A stretch of DNA of 64,000 nt from Actinomyces ruminicola (lineage in GTDB: Bacteria > Actinomycetota > Actinomycetes > Actinomycetales > Actinomycetaceae), in the NCBI RefSeq assembly GCF_900103885.1, contig NZ_FNIM01000003.1, positions 27,563 through 91,562 of the forward strand. Reading direction: 5' to 3'. This document shows, piece by piece, positions 16,274 to 25,498 of this stretch. Made by a program: the position numbers and the translations under genes. The notes below the pieces were generated by a model. It was not told the origin of the DNA. It did no database searches and saw only the letters and a program-made list of their open reading frames with translations. Position 1 is the first letter of the stretch. Each line of letters opens with the position of its first letter.

Positions 16274-18889
16274 ATGACGACGCCCGACTCCGAAGCCACC
16301 CCCTCCACGACCTCCGCGCCTCTGGCCTCCTTCCTCGGTGGCTGGGCCCGTGCGCAGGCCAGACACGCGGCCGCCCCGGGCCCCGCGTCGGTCGTCTCGG
16401 AGGAGGGTGACGCCCCGGTGCTCCCCTCTGCTGCCTCGGCCGACGGTACCGGCGCCGGACTGAGTGACCAGGAGATCATTGAGGATCACGTCATTGAGAG
16501 CGCCGACCCGCGCGACTTCGCCGACGACGCCGGGCCCCAGTACGAGGACGAGGACTTCGACGAGGACGCCTCGGACCCCGTCGGCGCTGACAACACCGCC
16601 GCGACGGCCCCCGTCTCTCCCCCCGACGCCAACGAGCAGACCGGCTTCCTGGACGCCGAGGATCCCGCGCCCCTGCCCGATCCGAAGCCGACCGCCGTCG
16701 CCCCTTCCCCCGCGGAGGCCTCCTCCGACACGAACGGGGCCAACGACGCCGCGGCTGCCGCCAACCCGGAGGAGGACCTGCCGCCCCTGGAGTCCTTCAC
16801 CGATCGTTTCGCCGATCGGGAGCTGACCTGGCTGGACTTCAACCAGCGCGTCCTGGAACAGGCCGAGGACCAGGACCTGCAGCTGCTGGAGCGCGCCTGG
16901 TTCACCGCGATCTTCTCCTCCAACCTGGATGAGTTCTACATGGTGCGCGTGGCCGGGCTGATGCGGCGCATCAAGGCCGGCATCACGCCTGTGCGCGCCT
17001 CCGGTCTGGACGCGCACCAGGTGGTCGCCGCCATCACCGAGCGCACCAAGGAGCTCATGACCCGCCAGGCGGCCCTGTTCCAGGAGGACATCCGCCCCAA
17101 GCTCGCCGAGCACAACATCGAGATCCTCACCTGGGACCAGCTCGAGCCCGAGCAGGCCGAGAAGATCACCCGCTACTTCCGCCACCAGATCTTCCCCGTG
17201 CTCACCCCGCTGGCCGTGGATCCCTCGCACCCCTTCCCCTACATCTCCGGGCTGTCCCTCAACCTGGCGGTGCTGCTGCGCAACCCCCGCTCCGGCAAGG
17301 AGCACTTCGCCCGGGTCAAGGTGCCGCAGTCGCTGCCCCGCCTGATCACTGTGCCCGGGCGCGAGCTCAACCCCAAGAACAAGCAGGCGGGCACCGCCTT
17401 CATCCCGATCGAGATCGTCATCGCCCAGCACCTGGACCACCTCTTCCCGGGCATGGACATCCTCGAGCACCACCTGTTCCGGGTGACCCGCAACGAGAAC
17501 CTCGAGGTGGAGGAGGACGACGCCGAGAACCTCCTGACCGCCATGGAGAAGGAGCTCGAGCGCCGCCGCTTCGGGGCGAGCGTGCGCCTGGAGGTGGAGG
17601 ACACCATCAGCTCCTTCGTGCGCCGCTACCTGGTGCGCGCCCTGAACCTGCACGACGACGACGTCTTCGAGCTGCCGGCGCCGCTGGACCTGACCAGCCT
17701 CAACGAGCTGCACGACCTGGACATCCCGGAGCTGAAGTACCCGCGGTTCGTGCCTGTGACCGCGGCCGGGCTGGCGCCCCAGGAGTCCAGCACCCCCGGC
17801 GATATCTTCGCCGCCATGCGCGAGCACGACGTGCTGCTGCACCACCCCTACGACTCCTTCTCCACCTCCGTGCAGGAGTTCGTCTCCCAGGCGGCGGCCG
17901 ACCCCAAGGTCCTGGCGATCAAGCAGACCCTCTACCGCACCAGCGGGGACTCTCCGATCGTCGACGCGCTCATCGAGGCGGCCGAGGCCGGCAAGCAGGT
18001 GGTGGCGATCGTTGAGATCAAGGCCCGCTTCGACGAGGAGAACAACATCTCCTGGGCCCGCAAGCTCGAGCGCGCCGGTGTGCACGTTGTCTACGGCATG
18101 GTGGGGCTCAAGACCCACTGCAAGCTGCTGCTGGTGGTGCGCCAGGAGTCCGACGGGCTGCGCCGCTACTGCCACGTCGGCACCGGCAACTACCACCCCA
18201 AGACCGCCCGCGGATACGAGGACCTGGGCCTACTCACCTGCGATCGCGACGTCGCCCAGGACCTGACCGCCCTGTTCAATCAGCTCTCCGGCTACGCCCC
18301 GCGCGCCCGCTTCCGCCGCCTGCTGGTGGCCCCGCGCACCGTGCGCGACGGACTCATTGAGCGCATCGAGCGGGAGATCGCCAACAAGCGGGCGGGCAAG
18401 CCGGCCTGGATCCGCATCAAGGTCAACTCGATCATCGACGAGGCCTGCATCGACGCCCTGTACCGGGCCAGTCGCGCCGGGGTCGACGTCGACATCGTGG
18501 TGCGCGGCATCTGCGGGCTGCGTGCCGGCGTGCCCGGGCTCAGCGAGAACATCCGGGTCCGCTCGATCCTGGGACGGTACCTGGAGCACTCCCGCATCTA
18601 CGCCTTCTGCAACGACGGCGAGACCGACCTGTTCATCGGTTCGGCGGACCTGATGCACCGCAACCTCGACCGCCGGGTGGAGGCGCTGGTGCGCATCACC
18701 GATCCGGTGATGATCGGCCAGCTGGAGTGGCTCGTCACCCACGCGGCCAGCGACGCCGTGTCCTCCTGGTGGCTGGAGCCCGATGGCACCTGGACCCGCC
18801 ACACCCACGACGCCGAGGGCAACCGGCTCGAGGACATCCAGACGACGCTGATGACCTGGGCGCGCTCGCGGCTGCGGGGCGGCCACTGA
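16274..18889 (+). CDS. ppk: Polyphosphate kinase 1
   Basis: 871 aa, longer than the roughly 690-740 aa usual for PPK1, because of an acidic, proline-rich N-terminal extension of about 170 residues ([10 protein letters not shown]-like clusters). The enzyme proper starts at [21 protein letters not shown]. Catalytic histidines are visible: H615 in KTHCKLL (the autophosphorylated His of E. coli, H435), H634 in [20 protein letters not shown] and H772 in EHSRIYAF. It makes polyphosphate from ATP. The Nudix/phosphatase gene follows after 19 bp, the same order as ppk-mutT1 in mycobacteria. Confidence 0.97.
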   Translation: MTTPDSEATPSTTSAPLASFLGGWARAQARHAAAPGPASVVSEEGDAPVLPSAASADGTGAGLSDQEIIEDHVIESADPRDFADDAGPQYEDEDFDEDASDPVGADNTAATAPVSPPDANEQTGFLDAEDPAPLPDPKPTAVAPSPAEASSDTNGANDAAAAANPEEDLPPLESFTDRFADRELTWLDFNQRVLEQAEDQDLQLLERAWFTAIFSSNLDEFYMVRVAGLMRRIKAGITPVRASGLDAHQVVAAITERTKELMTRQAALFQEDIRPKLAEHNIEILTWDQLEPEQAEKITRYFRHQIFPVLTPLAVDPSHPFPYISGLSLNLAVLLRNPRSGKEHFARVKVPQSLPRLITVPGRELNPKNKQAGTAFIPIEIVIAQHLDHLFPGMDILEHHLFRVTRNENLEVEEDDAENLLTAMEKELERRRFGASVRLEVEDTISSFVRRYLVRALNLHDDDVFELPAPLDLTSLNELHDLDIPELKYPRFVPVTAAGLAPQESSTPGDIFAAMREHDVLLHHPYDSFSTSVQEFVSQAAADPKVLAIKQTLYRTSGDSPIVDALIEAAEAGKQVVAIVEIKARFDEENNISWARKLERAGVHVVYGMVGLKTHCKLLLVVRQESDGLRRYCHVGTGNYHPKTARGYEDLGLLTCDRDVAQDLTALFNQLSGYAPRARFRRLLVAPRTVRDGLIERIEREIANKRAGKPAWIRIKVNSIIDEACIDALYRASRAGVDVDIVVRGICGLRAGVPGLSENIRVRSILGRYLEHSRIYAFCNDGETDLFIGSADLMHRNLDRRVEALVRITDPVMIGQLEWLVTHAASDAVSSWWLEPDGTWTRHTHDAEGNRLEDIQTTLMTWARSRLRGGH

Positions 18890-18908
18890 CGGGCGGGAAG
18901 CAACGGAT

Positions 18909-19928
18909 ATGGCAGACACATCCAAGGCGAGACCCACCGTTCGCGCCGCGGGCGCCCTGGTGTGGCGCGAGGCGAGCGGGCACCTGGAGGTCCTCCTCGT
19001 CCACCGTCCCCGCTACGACGACTGGTCCTTCCCCAAGGGCAAGGTCGAGGCCGGCGAGTCGGTGCGCACCTGTGCGGTGCGCGAGATCGCCGAGGAGACC
19101 GGCATCCAGGTGGCTCTGGGACAGCCACTGGACACGGTTCGCTACCGGCTGCCGGACGGCGCCCGCAAGGAGGTGCGCTACTGGGCCGCCCGCGAGCTGA
19201 CGGGCGACTCGCCGGCCCTGCGCGCCCGCCCCCCGGTCGCCCCGGCAGACGGCGCGGAGATCGACGACGTCGAGTGGGTGCGCTCGAAGAAGGCCCGTGC
19301 ACTGCTCACCCATCCGGCCGACCGCGACCTGCTGGGCTCCCTGGTGGACCTGTGGGAGGACGGCAAACTGGACACCTGGACCTTCGTGCTGGTGCGCCAT
19401 GCCCGTGCCGTCAAGCGCTCGGTGTGGAACCGCCCCAAGGAACGGGATGCCGAGACCGACGAGGCGACGCGCCCGCTGACCAAGGATCAGGGGGAGGTGC
19501 GCGCCCGGGCACTCGTGCCGGTGCTGGCCGCCTACGGCGTCGCCCACGTGATCACCAGCCCGTGGCGGCGCTGCTATGACACCGTCGCCCCGTACACGCA
19601 GGCGGCCGGCCTGGAGCTGGTCGCCGAGCCGGCCCTGACGGAGGCCGCGCACGCCGCCAAGCCGAAGGCCGCCCGCAAGGTGGTCTCCAAGGTGCTGCGG
19701 CGCCGGGACGTGCCGGTAGCCGTATGCACCCACCGCCCGGTGCTGCCCACCGTAATGGAGGCCATCTCCGACTACGCTCCCGGCAAGCTCCTGCGCTCCG
19801 TCCCGGACCAGGATCCCTGGCTCAAGACCGGGGAGATCATGGTGGTGCACATGGCGCGGCGCCCGCGCGGCAAGATCCGCGCCGTCGCCATTGAGAAGCA
19901 GCGCCCGATGCTGTCAGAGGGGCGCTGA
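18909..19928 (+). CDS. mutT1: Nudix hydrolase fused to histidine phosphatase, MutT1-like
   Basis: 339 aa, two domains. Residues about 8-150 are a Nudix domain with a full Nudix box (GKVEAGESVRTCAVREIAEETGI; GX5EX7REUXEEXGU). Residues about 160-335 are a histidine phosphatase domain with the RHA motif (VLVRHARAVK), a SPWRRCYDT segment and a late CTHRPVLP His. This fusion and its place after ppk match mycobacterial MutT1, which hydrolyses 8-oxo-dGTP and diadenosine polyphosphates and protects against mutation. The ATG at 18909 is 19 bp after the ppk stop. Confidence 0.93.
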   Translation: MADTSKARPTVRAAGALVWREASGHLEVLLVHRPRYDDWSFPKGKVEAGESVRTCAVREIAEETGIQVALGQPLDTVRYRLPDGARKEVRYWAARELTGDSPALRARPPVAPADGAEIDDVEWVRSKKARALLTHPADRDLLGSLVDLWEDGKLDTWTFVLVRHARAVKRSVWNRPKERDAETDEATRPLTKDQGEVRARALVPVLAAYGVAHVITSPWRRCYDTVAPYTQAAGLELVAEPALTEAAHAAKPKAARKVVSKVLRRRDVPVAVCTHRPVLPTVMEAISDYAPGKLLRSVPDQDPWLKTGEIMVVHMARRPRGKIRAVAIEKQRPMLSEGR

Positions 19929-20387
19929 GGCCGGTGCCGCCGAAACCGGCCAATGGCGCGTAGGGATCGGGGCTGGAGGACGTCGGGCCGGAGAGCGCCA
20001 GTCGGCGCGATGGCCGCTCGTGGCGGCTTATGTTGGAGCCCGGGGCCCGTCGCGGCCCGACGTCGCTATCAGGGTAGTACAGCGCGGACACCGTCTGGTG
20101 CGCGTCCGCCAGCCGCGGACTAAAGGGGGGGACGTGGCGCCTGCCGTCGGCGCTGGCAAACGCGCCGCGAGGCAACCCGGGCTCGTCCCCCGATGATGGG
20201 ATGACGGTCCGCCCGGGTGAGGTCTGGGACGGGACTGCGGAGACAGCCAGCGCCAGGCGAGGACGCTGGCCGGGAGGGCGTCCCCGGCGGCCGAGGCACG
20301 TCCTCGTCGTCGGGGTATTCGGCCTGGCGGCCTGTTGCCCCCTCCTCTGCGAAGGTCTCATGAGCAAGCTCATGGACCTTCTTATCG
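19929..20387. other. Intergenic region between mutT1-like gene and tRNA-Pro
   Basis: About 460 bp with no supportable gene. Open frames on both strands are low-complexity Arg/Pro-rich readings. A short inverted repeat (CATGAGCAAGCTCATG, 20359-20374) lies just past the 3' end of the tRNA on the minus strand and could end its transcript. Confidence 0.5.
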
Positions 20388-20461
<74 letters not shown>

Positions 20462-20472
20462 TGTGCGGGATG

Positions 20473-20478
20473 ACTATA
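20473..20478 (-). promoter_or_regulatory. Putative -10 of tRNA-Pro promoter
   Basis: TATAGT on the minus strand, 12 bases before the mature 5' end. TTCCCA stands 18 bases further upstream as a weak -35. Confidence 0.5.
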
Positions 20479-20581
20479 TCCGTCGTTCCGCCGGTGTGGG
20501 AAATCGTGTTCCTGAGGGGTCGGTCACCTGCCGTACGGTGGGAGGCTGAGAGCACAGGTCCCGCGGCCCCTTCCGGCGGCG

Positions 20582-21538
20582 TCACTCGGCGGGACGCAGT
20601 GTCAGCAGCGTGGCCTCCGGGCGGCAGGCGAGGCGCACCGGGGTGTATGGGCTCGTGCCCAGTCCGGCGGACACATGCAGGAACATGGCCTCGGCGTCCC
20701 GGCCTCCGGGCTGGGCGTCCGGCCAGCGCGACAGGCCCGAGACACGCCCGCGGTCCAGGTCGCAGTTGGTCACCAGGGCCCCGTACCCGGGCAGGCACAG
20801 CTGTCCGCCGTGGGTGTGCCCGGCGAAGGCTATCCCGACGCCGTCGCCCGCCATGGCGTCCAGGACCCGCCGGTAGGGGGCGTGCACCAGGCCGAGCCGC
20901 AACGGGCGGCCGGCGAAGTCGCGCACTGCGGCGTCGCCGTCGACCGCCGGGGCGGCCGTGGGGAACTCGTCCCGGTCGACGTGCGGGTCGTCCACCCCCA
21001 CCAGGTCGATACGGCGCTCGCCGACCATGAGCGCGCCGCGCGCATTGGTCAGGTCGGTCCAGCCGCCGGCGGTCTGCAGCTCGCGGACCTCCTGCCAGGG
21101 GAGCGCCTCGATGGCGGCCTCGTGCTCGGGGTCGTCGCCGGAGCGTGGATCCCGGCGCAGGTAGCGGGTGGGCAGCTTGAACACCGTGGTGCGGTAGTCG
21201 TGGTCGCCCATCACGAAGGCTCCGGGCAAGTGCACGAAGGGCTCCAGCGCCCGGGCGAGCGGCTCCAGCCCGCTGGCGAAGGAGAGATTGTCACCGGTGT
21301 TGACGACGACGTCGGGGCGGGTTCCGACCAGGCTCCGTACCCAGGCCACGCGGGCCTCGGTGCGATCGGTCAGGTGCAGGTCGGCCAGGTGCAGGATCCG
21401 CAGCGGTCGCTGGCCGGGGGCCAGGACGGGCACGTCCACGCGGCGCAGTACCGGCATGCGCGCCTCGACCAGGCTATAGCCGAGCAGACCGACGCCGGCG
21501 CTCAGGCCGCCGAGCAGGGCGGTGCGGGCGGAGGGCAT
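20582..21538 (-). CDS. Metallophosphoesterase (calcineurin-like)
   Basis: 318 aa. An N-terminal hydrophobic stretch (TALLGGLSAGVGLLGYSLV) suggests membrane anchoring. The phosphoesterase core shows LHLADLHL (DxH), VVNTGDNLS (GDN), MGDHDY (GDHD in place of the usual GNHD), LVHAPYR and FAGHTHGGQ. The ATG at 21538 is two bases after the PBP stop, so they form one operon. The pairing with a PBP beside whiB, crp and nth matches the mycobacterial ponA2-Rv3683 layout. Likely an envelope phosphodiesterase or phosphatase; substrate unknown. Confidence 0.92.
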   Translation of the reverse strand: MPSARTALLGGLSAGVGLLGYSLVEARMPVLRRVDVPVLAPGQRPLRILHLADLHLTDRTEARVAWVRSLVGTRPDVVVNTGDNLSFASGLEPLARALEPFVHLPGAFVMGDHDYRTTVFKLPTRYLRRDPRSGDDPEHEAAIEALPWQEVRELQTAGGWTDLTNARGALMVGERRIDLVGVDDPHVDRDEFPTAAPAVDGDAAVRDFAGRPLRLGLVHAPYRRVLDAMAGDGVGIAFAGHTHGGQLCLPGYGALVTNCDLDRGRVSGLSRWPDAQPGGRDAEAMFLHVSAGLGTSPYTPVRLACRPEATLLTLRPAE

Positions 21539-21539
21539 A

Positions 21540-23771
21540 TCAGTCCTCGTCGTCGGAGTCGTCGTGCTCGTCTTCAGTGTTCTCCTGCTGATCCGGCTGG
21601 TTATGGCGGCCACCCGCCGAGGTCTGCCGCGCCTGCGCGGAGTCATCGGAGTTGTTGGAAGAGGACGGTGCACCGGCGCCGAGGCTCACCTGGTTGAAGC
21701 CCATCACGGGCTCGTTGGCCAGAGCGGCGTCCATGTAGGTCTTGAACATGGGTGCGGGCAGGTCGGCGCCGTACATGGTGGCGTAGTAGCGCCCGCCGAT
21801 GTACTGGTGGTTCATCGCGTAGTAGCGGTCGGAGTGGCCGGCCCAGATGGCGGTGGCCAGCTGCGGGGTGTAGCCGACGAACCAGGCGTTGTCCATCTCG
21901 TCGGTGGTGCCCGTCTTCCCGGCCACCGGGCGGCCACTCAGGGCGGCCGCCGTGCCGGTGCCCTTGCTGGTCATCACCGACTGGAGCGTGATGGTCACCT
22001 GGTCCGCCGCGGTGGCGCTCATGACCTGCTTGCAATTGGCCGACGGCGTGCTCATCTCATTGCCGTCGGCGTCGGTGATCGAGTCGATGGCGACGGGGGT
22101 GCAGTACACGCCGTGGGCGGCGAAGGTGGCGTAGGCGTTGGCCATGGCTATTGGGGTGGTCTCGGTGCCGCCGAGCACTACGGAGGGGTTGGGATCGATC
22201 GGGTCCCCGTTGGCCTTGGTGACGCCCATATCGGCCGCCAGCTGGGTCACGGAGCACACGTCCATCTGCACCAGCATCTCTGCGTAGCCCACGTTGATCG
22301 ACAGGGCGGTGTTGTCCACCACCGTGTGCCTGCCGTTCTCGCTGTTGTTCGCATTCTTCGGCGCCCAGGACGCGGGCGCGATGTCGGGCGCGCAGGAGAT
22401 AGTCCAGTCGGAGAAATAGAAGGTGCGCGGCGTGGTGTTGGTGACCGTGTATCCGGACCGCCCCTCCTGGTACCACTGGGCCAGGGCGAAGGTCTTGAAG
22501 GCCGATCCCGGCTGGAAGCCGTTGGACTCCATACCACCGTGCAGGTAGTCCGCCGAGTAGGAGATCTGCGTGGCGGTGGGGTCGGAGCCGGTGGCGTCGC
22601 CGTAGTTGGTGTTCTGGGACATGGCCACGATCCGGCCGGTGCCCGGCTCGATCGACACCAGCGCCGTCTTGACGTTCGACGGGTCACCCGTGGGCACGTA
22701 GGCCTGCACGGCGGCGTCAGCGGCCGCCTGCTTGGCGGTGTCCAGCGTGGTGGTGATCTCCAGGCCGCCGCGCAGCAGGAGCTGGCGGCGCTCGGCCTCG
22801 GTGGCGCCGAAGATGTCCGAGTTCTCGATCTCGCCGACCACGTACTCGCAGAAGTAGGCGGCCGAGCCGGCGGCCCCGCAGCCACCCACGGAGTCGGTTA
22901 TCTTCAACAGGTCCGCGATCTGGGTGTCCAGTCCGGCCTGGTACTCCTCGGCACTGATGAACTCCTCCTCGTACATCTTCTGCAGTACCCAGTCCATGCG
23001 GGACTTCGCCCTCTCCGGGGACTGGACCGGGTCATACATGCCGGGGGCGTTGGTCAGGCCCGCCAGGAGCGCGGCCTCGGGGACCGACAGCTCCTTGGCC
23101 GAGTGGGAGAAGTAGTGCTGTGCGGAGGCCTCCACGCCGTAGGTAGAGGGACCGAAGGAGGCGATGTTGAGGTAGCCCTCGAGGATCTGCTGCTTGGAGT
23201 ACTTCTGCTCGACGGTGAGCGCGTACTTGATCTCGCGAAGCTTGCGGGCCACCGTCGGCGCCTTGGCGGCCGCCACTGCGGCGTCGTCGTCGTTCTGCAG
23301 GCCCGCCTCAATGAGGATGTTGCGGACGTACTGCTGAGTGAGGGTGGAGGCGCCCTGGGAGCCGCCTGAGGCGTTGGAGACGATGGCGCGGACGATGCCG
23401 GTCGGGTCTACGCCCTTGTGCTGGTAGAAGCGCTGGTCCTCCACCGCCACGATTGCGTTCTGCATGTTGGTGGAGATGTCGTCCAGGGAGACGACGATCC
23501 GGTTCTCGGCGTAGAACTGGGTGATCTGGGTGCCGTCGGAGGCCTTGATGACCGAGACCTGGCTGGGTTCGAGGATGTTGAAGTCGTCGGGGAGCTCATC
23601 GAACATCTGCGCGGAGGCCTTGGTGATGGCCGAGGCAACCCCAACGGCGGGCATGGCGAAGCCCGCTGCGACCACCCCGCCGGCGGTGGACAGGAGCAGG
23701 AAGACCAGCAGCATCGCCACGACCTGGGCGGGGGAGGACAGTGACCTGCCGCGGGAGGAAGACTTCGACAT
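21540..23771 (-). CDS. Bifunctional penicillin-binding protein, PonA2-like
   Basis: 743 aa class A PBP. One N-terminal helix (VVAMLLVFLLLSTAGGVVAAG) anchors it. The glycosyltransferase-51 domain shows EDQRFYQHKGVD, GASTLTQQYVRN and KILEGYLN-like KQQILEGYLNIASFG. The transpeptidase domain has SAFK (SxxK), SINVG (SxN) and AGKTGTT (KTG). An acidic low-complexity tail (DDSDDED) ends it. It polymerises and cross-links peptidoglycan. On the minus strand TAGTGT lies six bases before the ATG, suggesting a leaderless message. Divergent from whiB, as ponA2 and whiB4 are in mycobacteria; there is no PASTA domain. Confidence 0.95.
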   Translation of the reverse strand: MSKSSSRGRSLSSPAQVVAMLLVFLLLSTAGGVVAAGFAMPAVGVASAITKASAQMFDELPDDFNILEPSQVSVIKASDGTQITQFYAENRIVVSLDDISTNMQNAIVAVEDQRFYQHKGVDPTGIVRAIVSNASGGSQGASTLTQQYVRNILIEAGLQNDDDAAVAAAKAPTVARKLREIKYALTVEQKYSKQQILEGYLNIASFGPSTYGVEASAQHYFSHSAKELSVPEAALLAGLTNAPGMYDPVQSPERAKSRMDWVLQKMYEEEFISAEEYQAGLDTQIADLLKITDSVGGCGAAGSAAYFCEYVVGEIENSDIFGATEAERRQLLLRGGLEITTTLDTAKQAAADAAVQAYVPTGDPSNVKTALVSIEPGTGRIVAMSQNTNYGDATGSDPTATQISYSADYLHGGMESNGFQPGSAFKTFALAQWYQEGRSGYTVTNTTPRTFYFSDWTISCAPDIAPASWAPKNANNSENGRHTVVDNTALSINVGYAEMLVQMDVCSVTQLAADMGVTKANGDPIDPNPSVVLGGTETTPIAMANAYATFAAHGVYCTPVAIDSITDADGNEMSTPSANCKQVMSATAADQVTITLQSVMTSKGTGTAAALSGRPVAGKTGTTDEMDNAWFVGYTPQLATAIWAGHSDRYYAMNHQYIGGRYYATMYGADLPAPMFKTYMDAALANEPVMGFNQVSLGAGAPSSSNNSDDSAQARQTSAGGRHNQPDQQENTEDEHDDSDDED

Positions 23772-23777
23772 GTGCCC

Positions 23778-23783
23778 ACACTA
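23778..23783 (-). promoter_or_regulatory. Putative -10 element of PBP gene
   Basis: TAGTGT on the minus strand ends six bases before the ATG at 23771. Confidence 0.45.
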
Positions 23784-23963
23784 CGGCCAAATGCCCTCCC
23801 GGTGCAGTGGGCTACGACGCGATCCGGCTGAAAAACGTCTTGGAGGAGACGGTGGGCATGCTCAGTGAAAGAGACGGATTTGGCAAATGACCATCGGTTG
23901 TCATACCGTCTAGGTGTGACGCGGCTGACATTGTAGTTGGCTGTGGTGGCAGGGGAGTGAGAA

Positions 23964-24287
23964 ATGACGAGCGACCAGACCTGGGCGGCCCGCGCGGCAT
24001 GTGCAAGCGTTCCGCCCGACCGGCTCTTCGGCAAAGGGGCCGAGCAGCGTGATGCCCGTTCACTGTGCTTCACCTGCCCGGTGCGCATGGAGTGCCTGGC
24101 CGAGGCGCTGGACTCGGAGCTGAGCTTTGGTGTTTGGGGAGGGCTCACCGAGCGCGAGCGGCGGGCGCTGCTGCGGCGATTCCCCGAGGTCACCGATTGG
24201 AGCGAGTGGTTGCGCCGCGAGGACGACGAGCTGGTGGCTGAGATCCACGCCCGCCGGGCGCCTCGGATCCTGGCGCGCGTGCGGTGA
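23964..24287 (+). CDS. WhiB-family iron-sulfur regulator, WhiB4-like position
   Basis: 107 aa. The four iron-sulfur cysteines are in AACAS and LCFTCPVRMEC, and the turn motif GVWGGLTERERR is intact, followed by a basic C-terminus (RAPRILARVR). WhiB proteins bind a [4Fe-4S] cluster and act with sigma factors as redox-sensing regulators. It is divergent from the PonA2-like PBP gene, the arrangement of whiB4 in mycobacteria, so WhiB4 is the most likely orthologue by synteny. The ATG follows GGGGAGTGAG. Confidence 0.95.
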   Translation: MTSDQTWAARAACASVPPDRLFGKGAEQRDARSLCFTCPVRMECLAEALDSELSFGVWGGLTERERRALLRRFPEVTDWSEWLRREDDELVAEIHARRAPRILARVR

Positions 24288-24383
24288 CGGCGTCGTCCGT
24301 ATGACTCCCGCCGGACGGCGCGCCTGGGGCGGTCTGCGCCGGTAGCCTCTTCGCCAGGCTTTCGGCGAAGGGCGTCGTCCCCA

Positions 24384-24389
24384 TAGGCT
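24384..24389 (+). promoter_or_regulatory. Putative -10 element of DUF4177-like gene
   Basis: TAGGCT ends six bases before the ATG at 24396. Confidence 0.45.
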
Positions 24390-24395
24390 CGGGCC

Positions 24396-24584
24396 ATGAC
24401 TGACGCAAGCAGCAATGCCCCGAGCACCACCAAGTGGGAGTACGCGACCGTTCCCCTGCTCATCCACGCCACCAAGCAGATCCTCGACCAGTGGGGCGCC
24501 GACGGGTGGGAACTCGTACAGGTGGTACCCGGCCCGTCCGGCTCGGACAACCTGGTCGCGTACCTGAAGCGCCCGCTGGGCTGA
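24396..24584 (+). CDS. DUF4177-like small protein, 62 aa
   Basis: MTDASSNAPSTTKWEYATV then ILDQWGADGWELVQVV and DNLVAYLKRPLG. The WEY...GWELV pattern is that of small DUF4177-type proteins of unknown function; a protein of this kind also lies between whiB4 and crp in mycobacteria. The start fits a leaderless message (TAGGCT six bases upstream). A strong stem-loop follows the gene. Confidence 0.85.
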   Translation: MTDASSNAPSTTKWEYATVPLLIHATKQILDQWGADGWELVQVVPGPSGSDNLVAYLKRPLG

Positions 24585-24611
24585 ATCACCCAGGGCGGCC
24601 ACCGCGCACAA

Positions 24612-24650
24612 ACGCCGAAACCGGCACGCCACTGGTGCCGGTTTCGGCGT
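24612..24650. terminator. Bidirectional terminator between convergent genes
   Basis: ACGCCGAAACCGGCAC (24612-24627), loop GCCACTG, GTGCCGGTTTCGGCGT (24635-24650): a perfect 16-bp stem between the convergent DUF4177-like and crp genes. Confidence 0.75.
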
Positions 24651-24704
24651 ACTACTCGTGCCCACCCGCCGGGAAGGCGGAGGATGGCAGGAGAGTATCG
24701 GGCG

Positions 24705-25382
24705 TCAGCGGGCGCGGCGGCGAAGGCGGTCGACGTCGAGCAGCGTGACGGCGCGGCCCTCCAGACGGATCCAGCCGCGGGAGACGAACTCGGCCAGCGA
24801 CTTGTTGACCGTCTCGCGGGAGGCGCCGACCAGCTGGGCGAGCTCCTCCTGGGTGAGGTCGTGCGGGACGTGCACGCCGTCCTCCGTGGACGAGCCGAAG
24901 CGGTCCGCGAGGTCGAGCAGGGCCTTGGCGACGCGGCCGGGGACATCGGAGAAGACCAGGTCGGCCAGTGCCGTGTTGGTGCGGCGCAGCCGCTGGGCCA
25001 GGGCGCGCAGCATGTCCTTGGCGAGCGTGGGGTGCGTCTCGATGAAGCTCATGAGCTGGGTGTGCTCCAGCGCCAGCAGATCGGTGGGCGCGACCGCCGT
25101 CGCCGTGGTGGAGCGCGGGCCCGGGTCGAAGAGGGTCAGCTCGCCGACGACCTCGCCGGGGCCGAGCACCGCCAGCAGGTTCTCGCGGCCATCGGCCGAG
25201 GCGTGGCCGAGCTTGATCTTGCCGGAGAGGAGGATGTAGAGGCGGTCGCCCGGGTCGCCCTCGTTGAAGAGGATCTCGCCGCGGCGCAGGGTGGTCTGCG
25301 TCATCATGTTGCGCAGCTCCTCCCGCTCCTGAGGAGTCATCCCCTCGAAGAGCGGGATTCTGGAGATAATGCTGTCTTCCAC
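24705..25382 (-). CDS. crp: Crp/Fnr-family transcriptional regulator (cAMP-receptor type)
   Basis: 225 aa, nearly identical in length to mycobacterial Crp (224 aa). The cyclic-nucleotide domain holds GEILFNEGDPGDRLYILLSG and GEVVGELTLFDPGPRSTTATA (phosphate-binding cassette). The C-terminal winged helix is DLTQEELAQLVGASRETVNKSLAEF. The GTG start at 25382 is chosen over the in-frame ATG at 25442 because AGGAGG lies just upstream of the GTG and the family starts at this point. It is divergent from nth, and synteny with Rv3676 supports orthology. A half-conserved Crp-like site lies in the shared promoter region. Confidence 0.94.
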   Translation of the reverse strand: MEDSIISRIPLFEGMTPQEREELRNMMTQTTLRRGEILFNEGDPGDRLYILLSGKIKLGHASADGRENLLAVLGPGEVVGELTLFDPGPRSTTATAVAPTDLLALEHTQLMSFIETHPTLAKDMLRALAQRLRRTNTALADLVFSDVPGRVAKALLDLADRFGSSTEDGVHVPHDLTQEELAQLVGASRETVNKSLAEFVSRGWIRLEGRAVTLLDVDRLRRRAR

Positions 25383-25457
25383 GAAGGTCCTCCTGTGGTG
25401 TCGTGCGGCGGGCCCGGGAACGAGCGGGGCCTCTTGCGTCATATCCTAGCCACGGCT

Positions 25458-25473
25458 TGTGACCTGTGGCACG
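25458..25473. promoter_or_regulatory. Possible Crp-binding site
   Basis: TGTGACCTGTGGCACG keeps one perfect TGTGA half and a weak second half (GCACG for TCACA). It lies between the divergent crp and nth starts and could serve autoregulation. Confidence 0.3.
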
Positions 25474-25486
25474 CCGACGTGCATTG

Positions 25487-25492
25487 TAGTCT
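25487..25492 (+). promoter_or_regulatory. Putative -10 element of nth
   Basis: TAGTCT ends six bases before the GTG at 25499 and supports that start. Confidence 0.45.
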
Positions 25493-25498
25493 CACTGT

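Noticed and set aside
15410-18196. Minus-strand open frame of 928 codons over ppk
   Set aside because: Shadow frame of a strongly supported gene in GC-rich DNA; composition is Gly/Val/His-rich without domains.
21522-23369. Plus-strand frame of 615 codons opposite the PBP gene
   Set aside because: Antisense shadow of a gene with all PBP catalytic motifs.
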